Assembly (NCBI GenBank): GCA_963791625.1
Contig: CAWBTA010000001.1
Coordinates: 1-64,000 of the forward strand
Source: JANMCE01 sp963791625
Lineage (GTDB): Bacteria > Actinomycetota > Acidimicrobiia > Acidimicrobiales > Ilumatobacteraceae
Direction of reading: 5' to 3'
DNA: 64,000 bases
The notes under the pieces were generated by a model, which did no database searches, was not told where the DNA came from, and saw only the letters and a program-made list of their open reading frames with translations. Positions 10,101 through 19,906 of this stretch are shown piece by piece. A program made the translations under genes and the position numbers. Numbering within the stretch: the first letter of the stretch is position 1; each line of letters starts with the position of its first letter.

Positions 10101-10134
10101 GAAGCCCTTTCCGAGAAAATTCGGGGAGGGCTTC
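10101..10134 (+). terminator. Hairpin terminator after the tRNA fragment
   Basis: GAAGCCCT pairs with AGGGCTTC, with an inner CCGA/TCGG stem around GAAAAT. It lies 15 nt after the encoded CCA and probably terminated the ancestral tRNA transcript. The right-hand tRNA fragment has a different hairpin in the same place. Confidence 0.65.
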
Positions 10135-10284
10135 TCCCGTCTCTTACCGGTTTGTCATCAATTTGGCATGGCGATCCGACCCAGAATTTTCGAGGGGTCG
10201 AATTCTTGTCATCAGGCTGTGGTGGCTGCATTTGAGCCGCTATCAACGGTGCATGGTCAGAACTTGGCCTTGAGCCGACCGGAC

Positions 10285-10923
10285 TTACGTTTGGTTGGTG
10301 CGATGTCGTCGCTGACCGGGTACGGGGCTGTGCCATCGGAGCCAAAGAGCGCTGAGTCGAGTAAGGGTGACGGCGGCGGCGATGCCGAGGAGGAGTACGG
10401 AGGGGTGAAGGGTGGTGTGTGTGCCCGCGACGTAGAACGCGCCGCCTATTGCCGACACGATGAGATATAGCTCGGATCGATAGAGCAGCCCGGGCGGGTC
10501 ACCGGCGAGCACGTCGCGTAAAACGCTGCCCGCACCCACGGTCACTGCTCCGAGTAGCACTGCCGCAAGCTCGGTGACACCGGCATTGAGCGCTCGGCTG
10601 GTGCCGAGCACGGTGAACAGGCCGAGCCCGATGGCGTCGAGTGTGTCGATGATTCGGCCGGGCATGATCGAGCCAAACGCCATGACAGTGACCGCGGCGA
10701 TAAGACATGTCGGGAGCAGCCTGGCGTCGTGGAGGGCGAGTACCGGTCGCCCAATGAGTACGTCACGGGCGATGCCACCGGCCAGACCGTTGATGACCGC
10801 CAGGGCGGCGAGACCGACGATGTCCATACCGTGGCGTCGGGCAAGATCAGCGCCGCTGTAGGCGAATGCCCCCACGGCAACCACCTCGATCACACTCTGC
10901 AACGTTCCGCTCACGCAGCACAT
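10285..10923 (-). CDS. TRIC/UPF0126-family membrane channel or transporter
   Basis: A 212-residue protein with about seven membrane segments. Two internally repeated loops carry the family hallmark: GLAGGIARDVLIG and GAGSVLRDVLAGDPPGLL. Bacterial members (YadS/YicG type) include trimeric cation channels, and at least one has been reported as a glycine transporter, so the substrate is open here. It is the first gene inside the tRNA-bounded stretch and lies downstream of the SDR on the same strand with a 115-nt gap. The Arg-rich tail is normal. Confidence 0.85.
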   Translation of the reverse strand: MCCVSGTLQSVIEVVAVGAFAYSGADLARRHGMDIVGLAALAVINGLAGGIARDVLIGRPVLALHDARLLPTCLIAAVTVMAFGSIMPGRIIDTLDAIGLGLFTVLGTSRALNAGVTELAAVLLGAVTVGAGSVLRDVLAGDPPGLLYRSELYLIVSAIGGAFYVAGTHTTLHPSVLLLGIAAAVTLTRLSALWLRWHSPVPGQRRHRTNQT

Positions 10924-11038
10924 TCTGAACCAAACACGCTCAGGTCAGAGCATTCTGACGCCAGCGCAGTTCGAGGTGATTGCTGTGCATCGGGGGCTTC
11001 CACCCTGCAGCGACGTCGCTGACGCCGAGTTTGCCGTG

Positions 11039-11812
11039 CTACATGATTGTGCTGGCGCCACCGTCGACGACTAGGTCGGTGCCGGTTACCCAGGCGGATT
11101 CGTCGGACGCCAGGTAGAGGCCCGCGTAGGCGACGGCGATCGGATCTCCAGGCTTGCCCGTGATGGTGCGTTCGACGATCGAAGCGACTGGAGCGTTGGT
11201 GCCCAGCGCTTCATACATCGCCAAAATCGGTGGTGTCCCCATGACGCCGGGGCTCACTGAGTTGACCCGGATGCCGACGGCGATGCCCTCGGCCGCGAGC
11301 TGACGGGTTAAGGCCATGACTGCGCCCTTGGCAGCGGCGTGAGCTGCCTGCGGCAGGCTTCGAACACCGGCAAGCCCCGCTCCGGAGCCGACATTGACAA
11401 TCGCCCCGCGCGAAGCGGCGAGATGGGGCCAGGCAATCTGTGAAGCTATCCAGACAAGATGGAGTTCGTTGTCGATAGTGAACTGGTAGTCCTCATCGCT
11501 CTGCTGGGCGAACGGGGCGAACCTCGGCATGCTGGCGTTGTTGTAGAGCACGTCGATACGTCCGTAGGTTTGCGCCGCCTCGGAGATCCACGCCTCGACG
11601 TCGGTACGTTGGGTCAGGTCGATGGGTGCGGTGGAGTCGATGATTCCGCCCTCGGCTTCGACGAGGCGCACGGTCTCGGCCGCACCCTCGGGGTCCAGGT
11701 CGCAGCCGACAACGGTCGCGCCCTCTTGCGCGAAGAGTTGTGCCGTTACCCGGCCCATGCCACTGCCGATCCCGGTCAGCAGCACGATCTTTCCATCGAG
11801 TCGACCGGCCAT
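11039..11812 (-). CDS. SDR-family oxidoreductase with His in place of the catalytic Tyr
   Basis: A 257-residue classical-length SDR. Cofactor motif TGIGSGMGR near residue 13 and an Asp at the end of beta-2 (VGCDLDPEGA) suggest NAD(H). Also present are NNAS, the Ser region NVGSGAG, and a C-terminal TGTDLVVDGGAS. The active-site YxxxK position reads HAAAK, in the codons CAC GCC GCT GCC AAG. One base change from TAC would restore Tyr. With His the usual proton donor is missing, so activity is uncertain. GGAGGAA lies 7 nt before ATG 11812. It is divergent from the flavoprotein gene, with 172 nt between the starts, which probably share control. Confidence 0.85.
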   Translation of the reverse strand: MAGRLDGKIVLLTGIGSGMGRVTAQLFAQEGATVVGCDLDPEGAAETVRLVEAEGGIIDSTAPIDLTQRTDVEAWISEAAQTYGRIDVLYNNASMPRFAPFAQQSDEDYQFTIDNELHLVWIASQIAWPHLAASRGAIVNVGSGAGLAGVRSLPQAAHAAAKGAVMALTRQLAAEGIAVGIRVNSVSPGVMGTPPILAMYEALGTNAPVASIVERTITGKPGDPIAVAYAGLYLASDESAWVTGTDLVVDGGASTIM

Positions 11813-11984
11813 CGTCACGTTCCTCCGTCGTTGGTCCCAGGACACCGCTTATCCCAGCAGAGAGCGGGCGGTCGGCGGGTGCTGATCGCCCCAATCGTGC
11901 ACGGAGTGCACAACTCTGTGCGGAACCTGCCCAGTCGGCAGGGATCGTCGTCGTTCAAGCATGCGCGGGTGTAAAACCGGAACC

Positions 11985-13588
11985 ATGACCGACATCGCCC
12001 GACCGGTTCCACCAGGCCTCACCGAGGCCGACCTCGACCGTGCTCTCGCGGCGCTCGTCGCAGCGATCGGCGACGACAAGGTCGCCATTGACCGCGGGAC
12101 CCTGGCCGACTTTGAGGACCCGTTCCAGTTCGCCGGCACCGCCACCAACCTTGCGTCCGGCGTCGTCAGCCCGACGACCGTGGAGGAGGTGCAGGCGATC
12201 GTGGGGATCGCGAACGAACATCGCCTACCGCTCTGGCCGATTGGTCGCGGCAAGAACAATGGCTACGGCGGCGCGGCACCACAACTGCGAGGCGCGCTCG
12301 ATGCTCGACTTCCGGAACATGAACCAGGTCCTAGAGATCAACGAAGAGCTCGGCTATGCCATCGTTGAGCCCGGGGTGAGTTGGTTCGACCTGCATGACG
12401 CGATCAAGGCCGGCGGCCACGATCTGGTCGCCTCGATCGTGGACATCGGGTGGGGTGGGGTCGTGTCGAACACGATTGAGCACGGTCTCACGTACATGCC
12501 GTACAGCCTGGACCAGGCGTCGCACTGCGGTTTCGAAGTGGTACTGCCGAACGGGGACCTCCTTCGCACCGGCTCAGGAGCGATGGATGGCAACCCAACG
12601 TGGCCGCTCTACAAGCGCGGTCTCGGCCCGACGTCGACCGAAATGTTCATGCAGTCGAACTTCGGGATCGTGACAAAGATGGGCTATTGGTTGATGCCGA
12701 AGCCAGAGGTGTACATGCCGCTGTGGCTGCAACTCTGGGACGAGACGCAGATGCCCGCCGTGGTTGACGCGCTGCGCGAACTGATGCTGGCCGGCACCAT
12801 CGATATGCGTCCACAGTTCTCGAACACGCTCATCATGGCCTCGATGATGACCACCCGGGCGGAGTGGTACGACGGTCCGGGTTCAATGCCGGAAGAGATC
12901 ATCGAAAAGATCGCCAGGGAAATGGGTATCGGCCGCTGGATGATGCGATTTGCGCTCTACGGCGACGAACCGGTCGTCGACCACAACTTCGCCAAGCTCA
13001 AGCAGCGGTTCGAGTCGATCCCGACGGTCGGGGTGTTCGGTCAGAAGTATGGCGCGAGCGAGTGGGAAGACCTGCCCAACCCGCACGAGCGGGTGCAGAT
13101 CGGCGTGCCGTGCCTCGACCTCTACAAAATGGCCGGATGGACCGGTGGCGACGAGGGCGGGCACGTGGACTTCTCGCCGGTCATCCCGTTGACTGCTCAG
13201 CACGCCCGGGCCGCTCAAGAGCTGTTTTCGGGAATGTGTCACGAGGCCGGATACGACTACCTCGGCGGCATGCTGCCGATCAACGCGGCGGGCCACGACG
13301 TTCATCAATGTCATTCCCTTCGACACCAAGAATGAGGCGCAGGTGCACGGTGCGTACGAGCATGCCAAGCGGATGGTCTCGGCCGCCGGCAAGCTCGGTT
13401 ATGGCGAGTACCGCGCCCACCTGTCGTTCATGGACCTCGCCGCCGACCAGTTCGGCTTCAACGACCATGCGCAGCGTCGATTCAACGAATCGATCAAAGA
13501 CACGCTCGACCCCAACGGCATCATCGCTCCCGGTAAGTCGGGAATCTGGGGCACACGCATGCGTCAGGCAGGTTTCCCTCAGCAGTAA
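11985..13588 (+). CDS. VAO/PCMH-type FAD oxidase of alkylphenols (two frameshifts)
   Basis: A flavoprotein of about 534 residues in the vanillyl-alcohol oxidase / p-cresol methylhydroxylase family, which oxidises the benzylic carbon of 4-alkylphenols. The N-terminal FAD-binding part reads PIGRGKNNGYGG, then LDFRNMNQVLEINEELGYA and VEPGVSWFDLHDAI. The substrate cap follows, and the C-terminus contains FINVIPFDTKNE and DPNGIIAPGKSGIWG. The reading frame changes near 12300 and near 13303; both halves match the family so well that indel errors or very recent mutation are likely. ATG 11985 fits the N-terminus. It converges on the AraC gene. The true phenolic substrate cannot be read from sequence. 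Confidence 0.85.
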
Positions 13589-13609
13589 TCGGGCGGTAGC
13601 GAGCGACGG

Positions 13610-14555
13610 TCAGCGCCCTCGGCGAAGATCGCTGGGGGAGCACCCGTAGGTCTGGCGAAACGCGCGGCTGAAGCTTGCGGCGTCTCGATAACCCCAGCGC
13701 GACGCGATGGCGGCGACCGTGTCGTCGCTTGGCCGGTGAAGATCGGCCAGTCGCGCGTTCCATACGCTGCTTGCGGATCCAGGCCGACACGCCCGACCCG
13801 TCCTCGGCGAACAGCTTGTGTACGTAGCGAGTGGAGTAAAAGTGGGCGCGCGCTATCTGCTCGGGTCCGAGCCCTGGGTCGTGCAGGCGGTCAAGCGCAA
13901 AGCGGCGCATCTGGGCGAGTAGAGCGTCGCCGCGCATCGTCGGGGTTCGACCTCGCTCGCTGCCGCCGTGGAGAGCGCGCAGGGTAGCGACGAGCATCTC
14001 GCAGAGTCCCTCCGCTTCCTGTCCGGTGATGGGGGAGCTTTCGACGGTGCGCGCGAGTTCTGCGAGGAACGGTGCACCGAGCCGGGCCACGCACCCGGTG
14101 CTGTGACCGACCCGAGTAGCGGTCTGTCGAATGATGTCGTTGCCTTGCGCACCAAGCAGCCACTTCGGGAAGCTGAAAATCGCCAGGTCGAGGCCGTCGT
14201 ACGCCTCGAAGGTTGACGGCCGCGACGTGTCGTGAATCGCCAGGTCGCCAGGGCCAAGTACGCAGGATCGATCATCCTGTTCGATGCGGCACGACCCATT
14301 GCGAAGCAGATACAACAGGATGCTGTCAGGGTCACCCCGGGCGACCATCCGGGCCGTTCGTCTGGCGGTGTGTGGCGCTCCGGTGATGGAGCACACGGCG
14401 ACCGGTCCGACGCGGCCGCCGGTCAGCTGCGCGTCGAACGGGATCGGACCGTTGGGATCGAGGCTCACCGGGAAGAAGTGCTCGGCGATGCCCGCTGCCC
14501 AGTACTCCAGCCGGTCGATCGGGGCGACAGCCCGAGTATCGAGCAAGGTCGTCAT
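13610..14555 (-). CDS. AraC-family transcriptional activator (one frameshift)
   Basis: About 314 residues. The N-terminal 200 resemble the AraC-binding-like domain: FFPVSLDPNGPIPFDAQLTG and LGPGDLAIHDTSRPSTFEAY. HTH 1 spans about MRRFALDRLHDPGLGPEQIA with YSTRYVHKLF. HTH 2 is legible only after a frame change near 13752: TVAAIASRWGYRDAASFSRA, then FRQTYGCSPSDLRRGR and TGA at 13610-13612. The missing bases fall in a GCGCGC run. It begins 15 nt after the OYE stop and faces the VAO gene tail to tail, so it probably controls the aromatic-catabolism genes. The inducer is unknown. Confidence 0.85.
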
Positions 14556-14570
14556 CGGGGTGGGAATCCC

Positions 14571-15863
14571 TCAGTGCGACTTGCTGGCCTTGGCACGCGC
14601 TGCCTTGTCGGCCATCTTCATCAGCACGGGATTGCCCGTTGCCCACGCAGCGACGTTCTGGCGAGGTGTGGACCGCGTCGCACCAGGGTCTTCGCGTCCC
14701 ATTTCGGGGTTCTTGTGGCATGCCACGGGGATGTTGAGGACGAGTCGACGCAGGCACGAGTTGGCGTGATCGCACCACACGATCTCTGACGAGCGGTTCT
14801 CGATCACCTTGCGGGCATAGTCGGGGTCGGCAAGCAGCTGGCGGGCGAGCATCGTGGCGTCGGCGTGGCCAGCGGTGATGGCGTCGGCTGCCTGGCGTGG
14901 GTCGGGCGTGCTTGACAGAAACAGCCGCACGTTGTCGCCGACCGCGGCGCGGAACGCCTGCGGTTCACCGTGGGCCAGCATGTTCCCCGACTCTGACGGG
15001 ACGTTGTCTCGCATGGATTCATAGTTGCCGTCGGTGAGTGCGATGAAGTCGACACCGGCCGAGACGATGTGGGCGGCAACCTCGGCGAAGCCATGGGGAT
15101 CTTGACCGCCGGGCATGTGATCGTTGACGCTCATCCGGATACCGACGGGGAAGTCGTCGCCGACCTCGGCGCGGACCGCGGCAACGGCGTCACGCAATGC
15201 TCGGGCCCGGTTCTGTGCGGAGCCTCCGTATTCGTCGGTCCGTTTGTTCGCGAGCGGTGAGAGGAACGAGGAGTAGAAGTAGCACATATGTGCGCCGATT
15301 TCGATACCGTCGAACCCGGCGGCCTTCGCCCGTCTGGCCGAGGAGACCACGGCGTCTTCGACGGCCTTGATCGCGGCGGCGTCCGCCTCATGCGGGGGTG
15401 GCGTGACGCGACCGCCAGGGATGTAGAAGTTGTCGGGCAGCCCGCCGGAGCCGAAGTCGACCGGCGTCGCACTCGCGGCGGAGATCCAGTTTCCGTTACG
15501 TGGAATCCCCATCCGACCGAAGCTCGGGAACAGCTGCGCGAACACCGGCGCGCCGGCGGCGTGCACCGCGTCAACCAGTCGGGCGAGGTCACCGATGAAC
15601 TCGTCTTTGTCGAATCGAAGATTGGGAGCAAAGGGCGACTCGTTCCACGCCTGCTCGCTCGCCACCGAACCACCGACGATGACCAACCCGACGCCACCCT
15701 TGGCTCGTCGGGCGAGGAACGCGATGGTCTGCTCGCTCGGGCGCCCATCTTCCGTCGGGCGCAGTACGGCCATCGGGCCGAGGACAATGCGATTCTTGAT
15801 CTGCAGTTTGTTGATGAAGAACGAAGAGGCCAAGACCTCTGCGCTCGTGCTCGATGTAGTCAT
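14571..15863 (-). CDS. Old-yellow-enzyme family NADH:flavin oxidoreductase
   Basis: A 430-residue FMN TIM barrel of the OYE / 2,4-dienoyl-CoA reductase type. Visible are NRIVLGPMAVLRPTEDG at strand 1, GVGLVIVGGS, the substrate-ligand motif region EIGAHMCYFYSSFLSPLANK, RTDEYGGSAQNRAR, and a barrel end with ITAGHADATMLARQLLADPD. A Cys-rich segment (CDHANSCLRRL ... VACH) may hold an Fe-S cluster, as in larger members, but the C-terminal NAD domain of those enzymes is absent. AAGGAGA precedes ATG 15863. It lies 84 nt after the DapA-like gene on the same strand. It probably reduces an unsaturated or ring-cleavage intermediate (inference). Confidence 0.83.
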   Translation of the reverse strand: MTTSSTSAEVLASSFFINKLQIKNRIVLGPMAVLRPTEDGRPSEQTIAFLARRAKGGVGLVIVGGSVASEQAWNESPFAPNLRFDKDEFIGDLARLVDAVHAAGAPVFAQLFPSFGRMGIPRNGNWISAASATPVDFGSGGLPDNFYIPGGRVTPPPHEADAAAIKAVEDAVVSSARRAKAAGFDGIEIGAHMCYFYSSFLSPLANKRTDEYGGSAQNRARALRDAVAAVRAEVGDDFPVGIRMSVNDHMPGGQDPHGFAEVAAHIVSAGVDFIALTDGNYESMRDNVPSESGNMLAHGEPQAFRAAVGDNVRLFLSSTPDPRQAADAITAGHADATMLARQLLADPDYARKVIENRSSEIVWCDHANSCLRRLVLNIPVACHKNPEMGREDPGATRSTPRQNVAAWATGNPVLMKMADKAARAKASKSH

Positions 15864-15947
15864 CGGTCTCCTTCGGAATGGCGATGTGGGTGAAGTTGTG
15901 CTGTCGTTCACGGCACGAGGCCGTGGGCGGTGTCTCGGTTCGAACGA

Positions 15948-16958
15948 TCAGACAGGGTGGCGGCCGACGAAGAATGCCTCGTCGGGATCTGCGGTCGGGG
16001 TGAGTCCGGCTAGGACCAGGCCCCGCCGAAGTGTTGCGATGTCGCGGTCGTAGACGCGGCTGGTTGGGTGGCGGATCGGGCCGCCGTTGTAACCCATCAG
16101 CCAGCCCTCGGCCTTCCACATCATTCGGTTGATGTTGCCGTTCGAGAAGTTGGGGACGCTGGAGAATGCCTTGCGGGCCGGGTCGAGTTGGTGGAACATC
16201 GCCGTTGCCTCGTCGAACTTGCCGTCTTGGATCATGGTGTGGACCCGAGGGAGGACGTCACCGAAGTAGGCGCCGTAGTTCGTGCCGCAGTACGGGATGG
16301 GGATGAGTTGTGCCAGTGGGATGTACTCGTGCTCCATCGGGCAGGAGATCACGACCTCGCGATGAAACGCCCGGTGGACCTCGATGAGGCCCATGATGTT
16401 CGGGTTCCCTCCTTCGGCCTTGATGGCGGCGATGTTCGGGCAGTCATCGAGTAGTCGGCGGAGGAGCGGCACCGGCAGGTCGGCCGGGTGTAACCGTGAG
16501 AATCCCCAACTCGGGATGGGGAACAGCATCACGGCGAGGTTCGTTGCGTCGCAGACGGCCTTGGTGTAGTCGTAGATGTCGTCGAGCGAGTTCGGGTGGA
16601 AGTAGGGCGGGTAGCCGAGCAGCACCAGTTCGGCCCCGGCCCCCTCGGCCCGTCGGACTGCGTCGATGTTTTCCTCAAGGCTGTTGAACACCGCATGGTG
16701 GATGACGTGCAGCCGCCCTGCGGCCTGGTCCACCATCCATGCCACCGACTGCTCGTATTCCTCGATACTGAGAACAACCTCCGACACGGCCAAGGTGCCG
16801 GCGAAGCCGTGCGCGAGGCACATGTCGATGTCGTGGCGGATTGCGCGTTCGTTGAGCCGCTTGAAATCGTTGGTGACCGTGGGAATCACCACGTTGGCGA
16901 CGCCGACGAGATGCTCTCGGGCCCAGTCGCGGGCTTCGCTCTTGGTATAGGTGGCCAT
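15948..16958 (-). CDS. DapA-family (DHDPS/NAL) class I aldolase or lyase
   Basis: A 336-residue TIM-barrel enzyme of the dihydrodipicolinate synthase / N-acetylneuraminate lyase superfamily. The Schiff-base lysine is visible in NIAAIKAEGG, and LLGYPPYFHPNSLDDIYDYT gives the conserved barrel loop. The usual substrate-binding GTxG loop near residue 50 reads GFAGTLAVSEVVLS. The family cleaves or joins pyruvate-type units; hydratase-aldolases of aromatic side-chain degradation belong here. The ATG is 3 nt after the stop of the cyclodeaminase-like gene, so the two are co-translated. The pathway role is inferred from context. Confidence 0.85.
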   Translation of the reverse strand: MATYTKSEARDWAREHLVGVANVVIPTVTNDFKRLNERAIRHDIDMCLAHGFAGTLAVSEVVLSIEEYEQSVAWMVDQAAGRLHVIHHAVFNSLEENIDAVRRAEGAGAELVLLGYPPYFHPNSLDDIYDYTKAVCDATNLAVMLFPIPSWGFSRLHPADLPVPLLRRLLDDCPNIAAIKAEGGNPNIMGLIEVHRAFHREVVISCPMEHEYIPLAQLIPIPYCGTNYGAYFGDVLPRVHTMIQDGKFDEATAMFHQLDPARKAFSSVPNFSNGNINRMMWKAEGWLMGYNGGPIRHPTSRVYDRDIATLRRGLVLAGLTPTADPDEAFFVGRHPV

Positions 16959-16961
16959 GGG

Positions 16962-17960
16962 TTAGTCCTTTGTCTCAAACGAGATCGGGAGTCCGGTCGC
17001 AAGTCCGGCGGCAAGGGCGTTGGTCAGGAGCAGTTCGGCGACGACGATGTCTTGTAAGCCGCTTCCGACCGACTTGAACATCGGGTTGCGGGCCTGGGCG
17101 AGCCGGTCGTCGCACACCCCGGCGAGTAGATCGCTGAGGCTCACTGCTTTGTGCCCGAACTCGATACCGGCTGCGCTGGCGGCGATCATGTCGCCGGTGC
17201 CTTTGAGCACCTCGTCGAGTACGTCGCACACGATCAGGTCACTTCGTTCCACGACCGACACATCGATCTCGCGCTGCTGGGGGATGGTGGACCCGATCGA
17301 CACGACGGCTGCGCCGGGCGCGATCCAGTCGCCGTACAGGATCGGCAACTCGCCGTTGGAGCGTGCCGCTGCGAGCACGATGTCGGCACCCTCCACGGCC
17401 GCGGGCGCGTTGTCGCAGGCCTTTGCCGGTACCCCAAGTTCGATTGCGATCGACTCCGCAAACGCGGCACGACGCGCTGGTGTCGGGCTGAAGACCGTGA
17501 CGCTGGCAATATCGCGAACGGCAGCGAACGCCCGGGTGTGCATGGTGGCCTCAAACCCACTGCCGAGTACGGCGAGGCGCAGCGGGCGACGCGGCGCGAG
17601 GTGATCAAGCGCGAGGGCCGAGGTTGCCGCAGTGCGCAAACCGGTGATCACGTTGCCGTCGAGGAAACCAGCGATCGAGCCGGTCTCACGGTCGAACAGC
17701 ACAATCACATACTCGACGATCGGCGGAACGGTAGTACCCGGGCTTCCCATGATCTTGGCACCGAAGTACCGGCCACCCGACGGCATCGCAGGCAGCACCC
17801 GCAGCCACGCCGCGCCTTCCTTGGCGATCGATCGTGGCGGGACAGCGCTTGGTGGGCTCTGTATGCGGTACGCGGTGCGCAACGTATCGACGGCTTCATG
17901 CCATCCGAAGACGGCGCGCGCCGCGTCGGCCGACACGAAGACGGGAGCGACGTCACCCAT
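16962..17960 (-). CDS. Ornithine cyclodeaminase / mu-crystallin family NAD(P)H enzyme
   Basis: A 332-residue protein with the family's fold: PPRSIAKEGAAWLRVLPAMP at the substrate side, KIMGSPG, TGLRTAATSALALDHLAP, then a Rossmann start LAVLGSGFEATMHTRAF. Later come ADIVLAAARS and GAAVVSIGS. Members are ornithine cyclodeaminases, alanine dehydrogenases or ketimine reductases. The substrate cannot be assigned. It sits 33 nt after the TetR stop and 3 nt before the DapA-like gene, in an apparent minus-strand operon of TetR, this gene, DapA-like, OYE and AraC. Confidence 0.85.
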   Translation of the reverse strand: MGDVAPVFVSADAARAVFGWHEAVDTLRTAYRIQSPPSAVPPRSIAKEGAAWLRVLPAMPSGGRYFGAKIMGSPGTTVPPIVEYVIVLFDRETGSIAGFLDGNVITGLRTAATSALALDHLAPRRPLRLAVLGSGFEATMHTRAFAAVRDIASVTVFSPTPARRAAFAESIAIELGVPAKACDNAPAAVEGADIVLAAARSNGELPILYGDWIAPGAAVVSIGSTIPQQREIDVSVVERSDLIVCDVLDEVLKGTGDMIAASAAGIEFGHKAVSLSDLLAGVCDDRLAQARNPMFKSVGSGLQDIVVAELLLTNALAAGLATGLPISFETKD

Positions 17961-17993
17961 GGGTTCCTCCGATTGATTGCAAGACGTGCCGTC

Positions 17994-18614
17994 TCATTTA
18001 TGGCCTCTGGATGCGCCGAGAAGGCCGTAGAGGTAGTCGAGGTGCGAGTCGACGAACGCATCGTCGAGGGGTGCGTGGCCGAGCAGTAGGCGCATATAGA
18101 CCGGGGCGTACATAAGGTCGGCGAGCACCTCGATGTCGCTGGGTGCCGTAAGTAAACCGTCGCTGCGCCACTGGTGAAGCACTTCACGCACGACGGCTCG
18201 TCGGCCGTAATGGAAACGTTCGCGGAACGCCCGCAGCACGGCCGGATCGGTCTGCCCTTCGGCAATGATCTGAGCCACGATCCGCCCCGACCATCCGGCG
18301 TATTCCCGCACCAGGGCCGCGAAATGCAGTGAAAGCGCTTCTGCGGGCGGACAATCGCGAGGCATCGGGGTCAGCACGATGTGACGCTCAACGAACGCGT
18401 CGATCACGACGAGCGCCTTGGAGTCCCACCAGCGGTAGATCGTGGCCTTGCCGACACCCGCCTCGCGTGCGATGGCCTCGATGGTGAGCGATTGCACCGA
18501 TTCCTGTCGCAGGAGTCGGATCGTGGCCACCAAGATGTTGTGCCGCGTCGTTTCGCTGCGCGGACGGCCCACGGTGCCCCGTGGGGGGCGAGTGGTCGTG
18601 CCGGTAGCAGTCAT
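17994..18614 (-). CDS. TetR-family transcriptional repressor
   Basis: A 206-residue regulator. The HTH lies at residues about 20-65 with LTIEAIAREAGVGKATIYRW followed by W-D-SKA. The C-terminal ligand domain resembles the TetR_C_11-like group (FHYGRRAVVREVLHQW). The start ATG 18614 is preceded by a GGGGG-type site. Its gene diverges from the P450 gene with 101 nt between starts, so it probably represses both operons and responds to the pathway substrate. Confidence 0.88.
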   Translation of the reverse strand: MTATGTTTRPPRGTVGRPRSETTRHNILVATIRLLRQESVQSLTIEAIAREAGVGKATIYRWWDSKALVVIDAFVERHIVLTPMPRDCPPAEALSLHFAALVREYAGWSGRIVAQIIAEGQTDPAVLRAFRERFHYGRRAVVREVLHQWRSDGLLTAPSDIEVLADLMYAPVYMRLLLGHAPLDDAFVDSHLDYLYGLLGASRGHK

Positions 18615-18715
18615 GGTGCCCCCTTCGGCCGGTCCCAAGTTCGGTGACTTGAACTCTAGACAATAGAAGACGCTGCGTATAGATTTTCATTGGGGGACAA
18701 CAAGAGGGGGCTACC

Positions 18716-19906
18716 GTGACCGGTGATTCACAGCAGGCGGACGTATCGATGTGCCCGCCGGGCATTCCGGCAACCGACCTCGACATCTGGGCAGATGAGG
18801 TGCTCGCCGATCCGTATCCGGCGTATCAGCAGTTGCGCGACCTCGGCCCGGTTGTCTGGCTGAACAAGTACGGCATGGCCGCCTTCCCCCGGTTCGCCGA
18901 AGTTCGCTCGGCGCTTGCTCGTTGGCAGGACTACACGTCGACGCACGGGGTCAGCGCATCGGCCATAGCCAATGGTGCGATCCCTCCGAACATCATCTCC
19001 ACCGACCCCCCGGAACACGACGGGTTTCGAGCAACCATCGCCAGCCAGTTGTCGGTCGCATCGTTGTCGTCAGAGGCCGATGCGATCGTCGCGACGGCGC
19101 GGGGCATCGTCGACTCGATCGCCTCGGGCGAGCCGTTCGATGGGGTCGCCGATGTGGCCCGTCCGTACAGCCTCAACGTGGTCGGCGATCTCGTCGGCAT
19201 CCCCGAGGAGGAACGCGGAGCATTTCCTCACCTCGCCGAGTTGGCCTTCAACACGATGGGCGCAACCAACCAGCGAACCGGGCAGGGGATGCAGGCGTTC
19301 GGCGAGATCGTCGAACGGTGCATGCGACTCGCTGGGTCGGGGTCGCTGTGCCCGGGACGCCGGGGCGCCGAACTGGTCGAAAAGGGCGAGCCGCTGATGC
19401 TCATCTCGTACACCTGGCCCGGAGTCGACACCACGGTCAACGCCGTGGCCTCGGCGCTCTATCTGTTCGCTAAACATCCGGATCAATGGGACCTGCTGCG
19501 CAGCAACCGAGACCTGATCCCGAGCGCGTTTGCCGAAGTGCTCCGGTTGCATGCTCCCGTGCATCACTTCACCAGAGTTGCGACCTCCGATCAGGATGTG
19601 GATGGCGTCATCGTTCCCGCAGGGACACGAGTTTTGATGATGTACGGAAGCGCTAACCGCGACGAACGCCACTATCCCGATCCGGACCGCTTCGACATCA
19701 CGCGTAACCCGGTGGATCAACTGTCGTTCGGGCGTGGCATTCACCTGTGTGTGGGCCACAACCTGGCGAAGATGGAAGGCCAAACGTTGCTCGCCGAACT
19801 GGCCGAACGGGTCACTCGGTTCGAGTTCACCGGCGAGCCGGAATGGGCGCTCAACAACACGCTCCACGGCCTCGCCCACCTTCCCGTCCGGGCGATTGCC
19901 GGATGA
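18716..19906 (+). CDS. Bacterial cytochrome P450
   Basis: A 396-residue soluble class I P450. Haem-ligand loop FGRGIHLCVGHNLAKME supplies the Cys; the I helix reads YTWPGVDTTVNA, with Thr in the oxygen-activation position; the K helix has EVLRLHAP. The stretch before the I helix (GSGSLCPGRRGAELVEKGE) is a little short but in frame. GTG 18716 is the start. The ORF overlaps the next gene by ATGA, so translation is coupled. No ferredoxin or reductase gene is near. Position at the head of a six-gene operon with ring-cleavage-type enzymes suggests it hydroxylates or O-demethylates an aromatic (inference). Confidence 0.9.
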   Translation: MTGDSQQADVSMCPPGIPATDLDIWADEVLADPYPAYQQLRDLGPVVWLNKYGMAAFPRFAEVRSALARWQDYTSTHGVSASAIANGAIPPNIISTDPPEHDGFRATIASQLSVASLSSEADAIVATARGIVDSIASGEPFDGVADVARPYSLNVVGDLVGIPEEERGAFPHLAELAFNTMGATNQRTGQGMQAFGEIVERCMRLAGSGSLCPGRRGAELVEKGEPLMLISYTWPGVDTTVNAVASALYLFAKHPDQWDLLRSNRDLIPSAFAEVLRLHAPVHHFTRVATSDQDVDGVIVPAGTRVLMMYGSANRDERHYPDPDRFDITRNPVDQLSFGRGIHLCVGHNLAKMEGQTLLAELAERVTRFEFTGEPEWALNNTLHGLAHLPVRAIAG

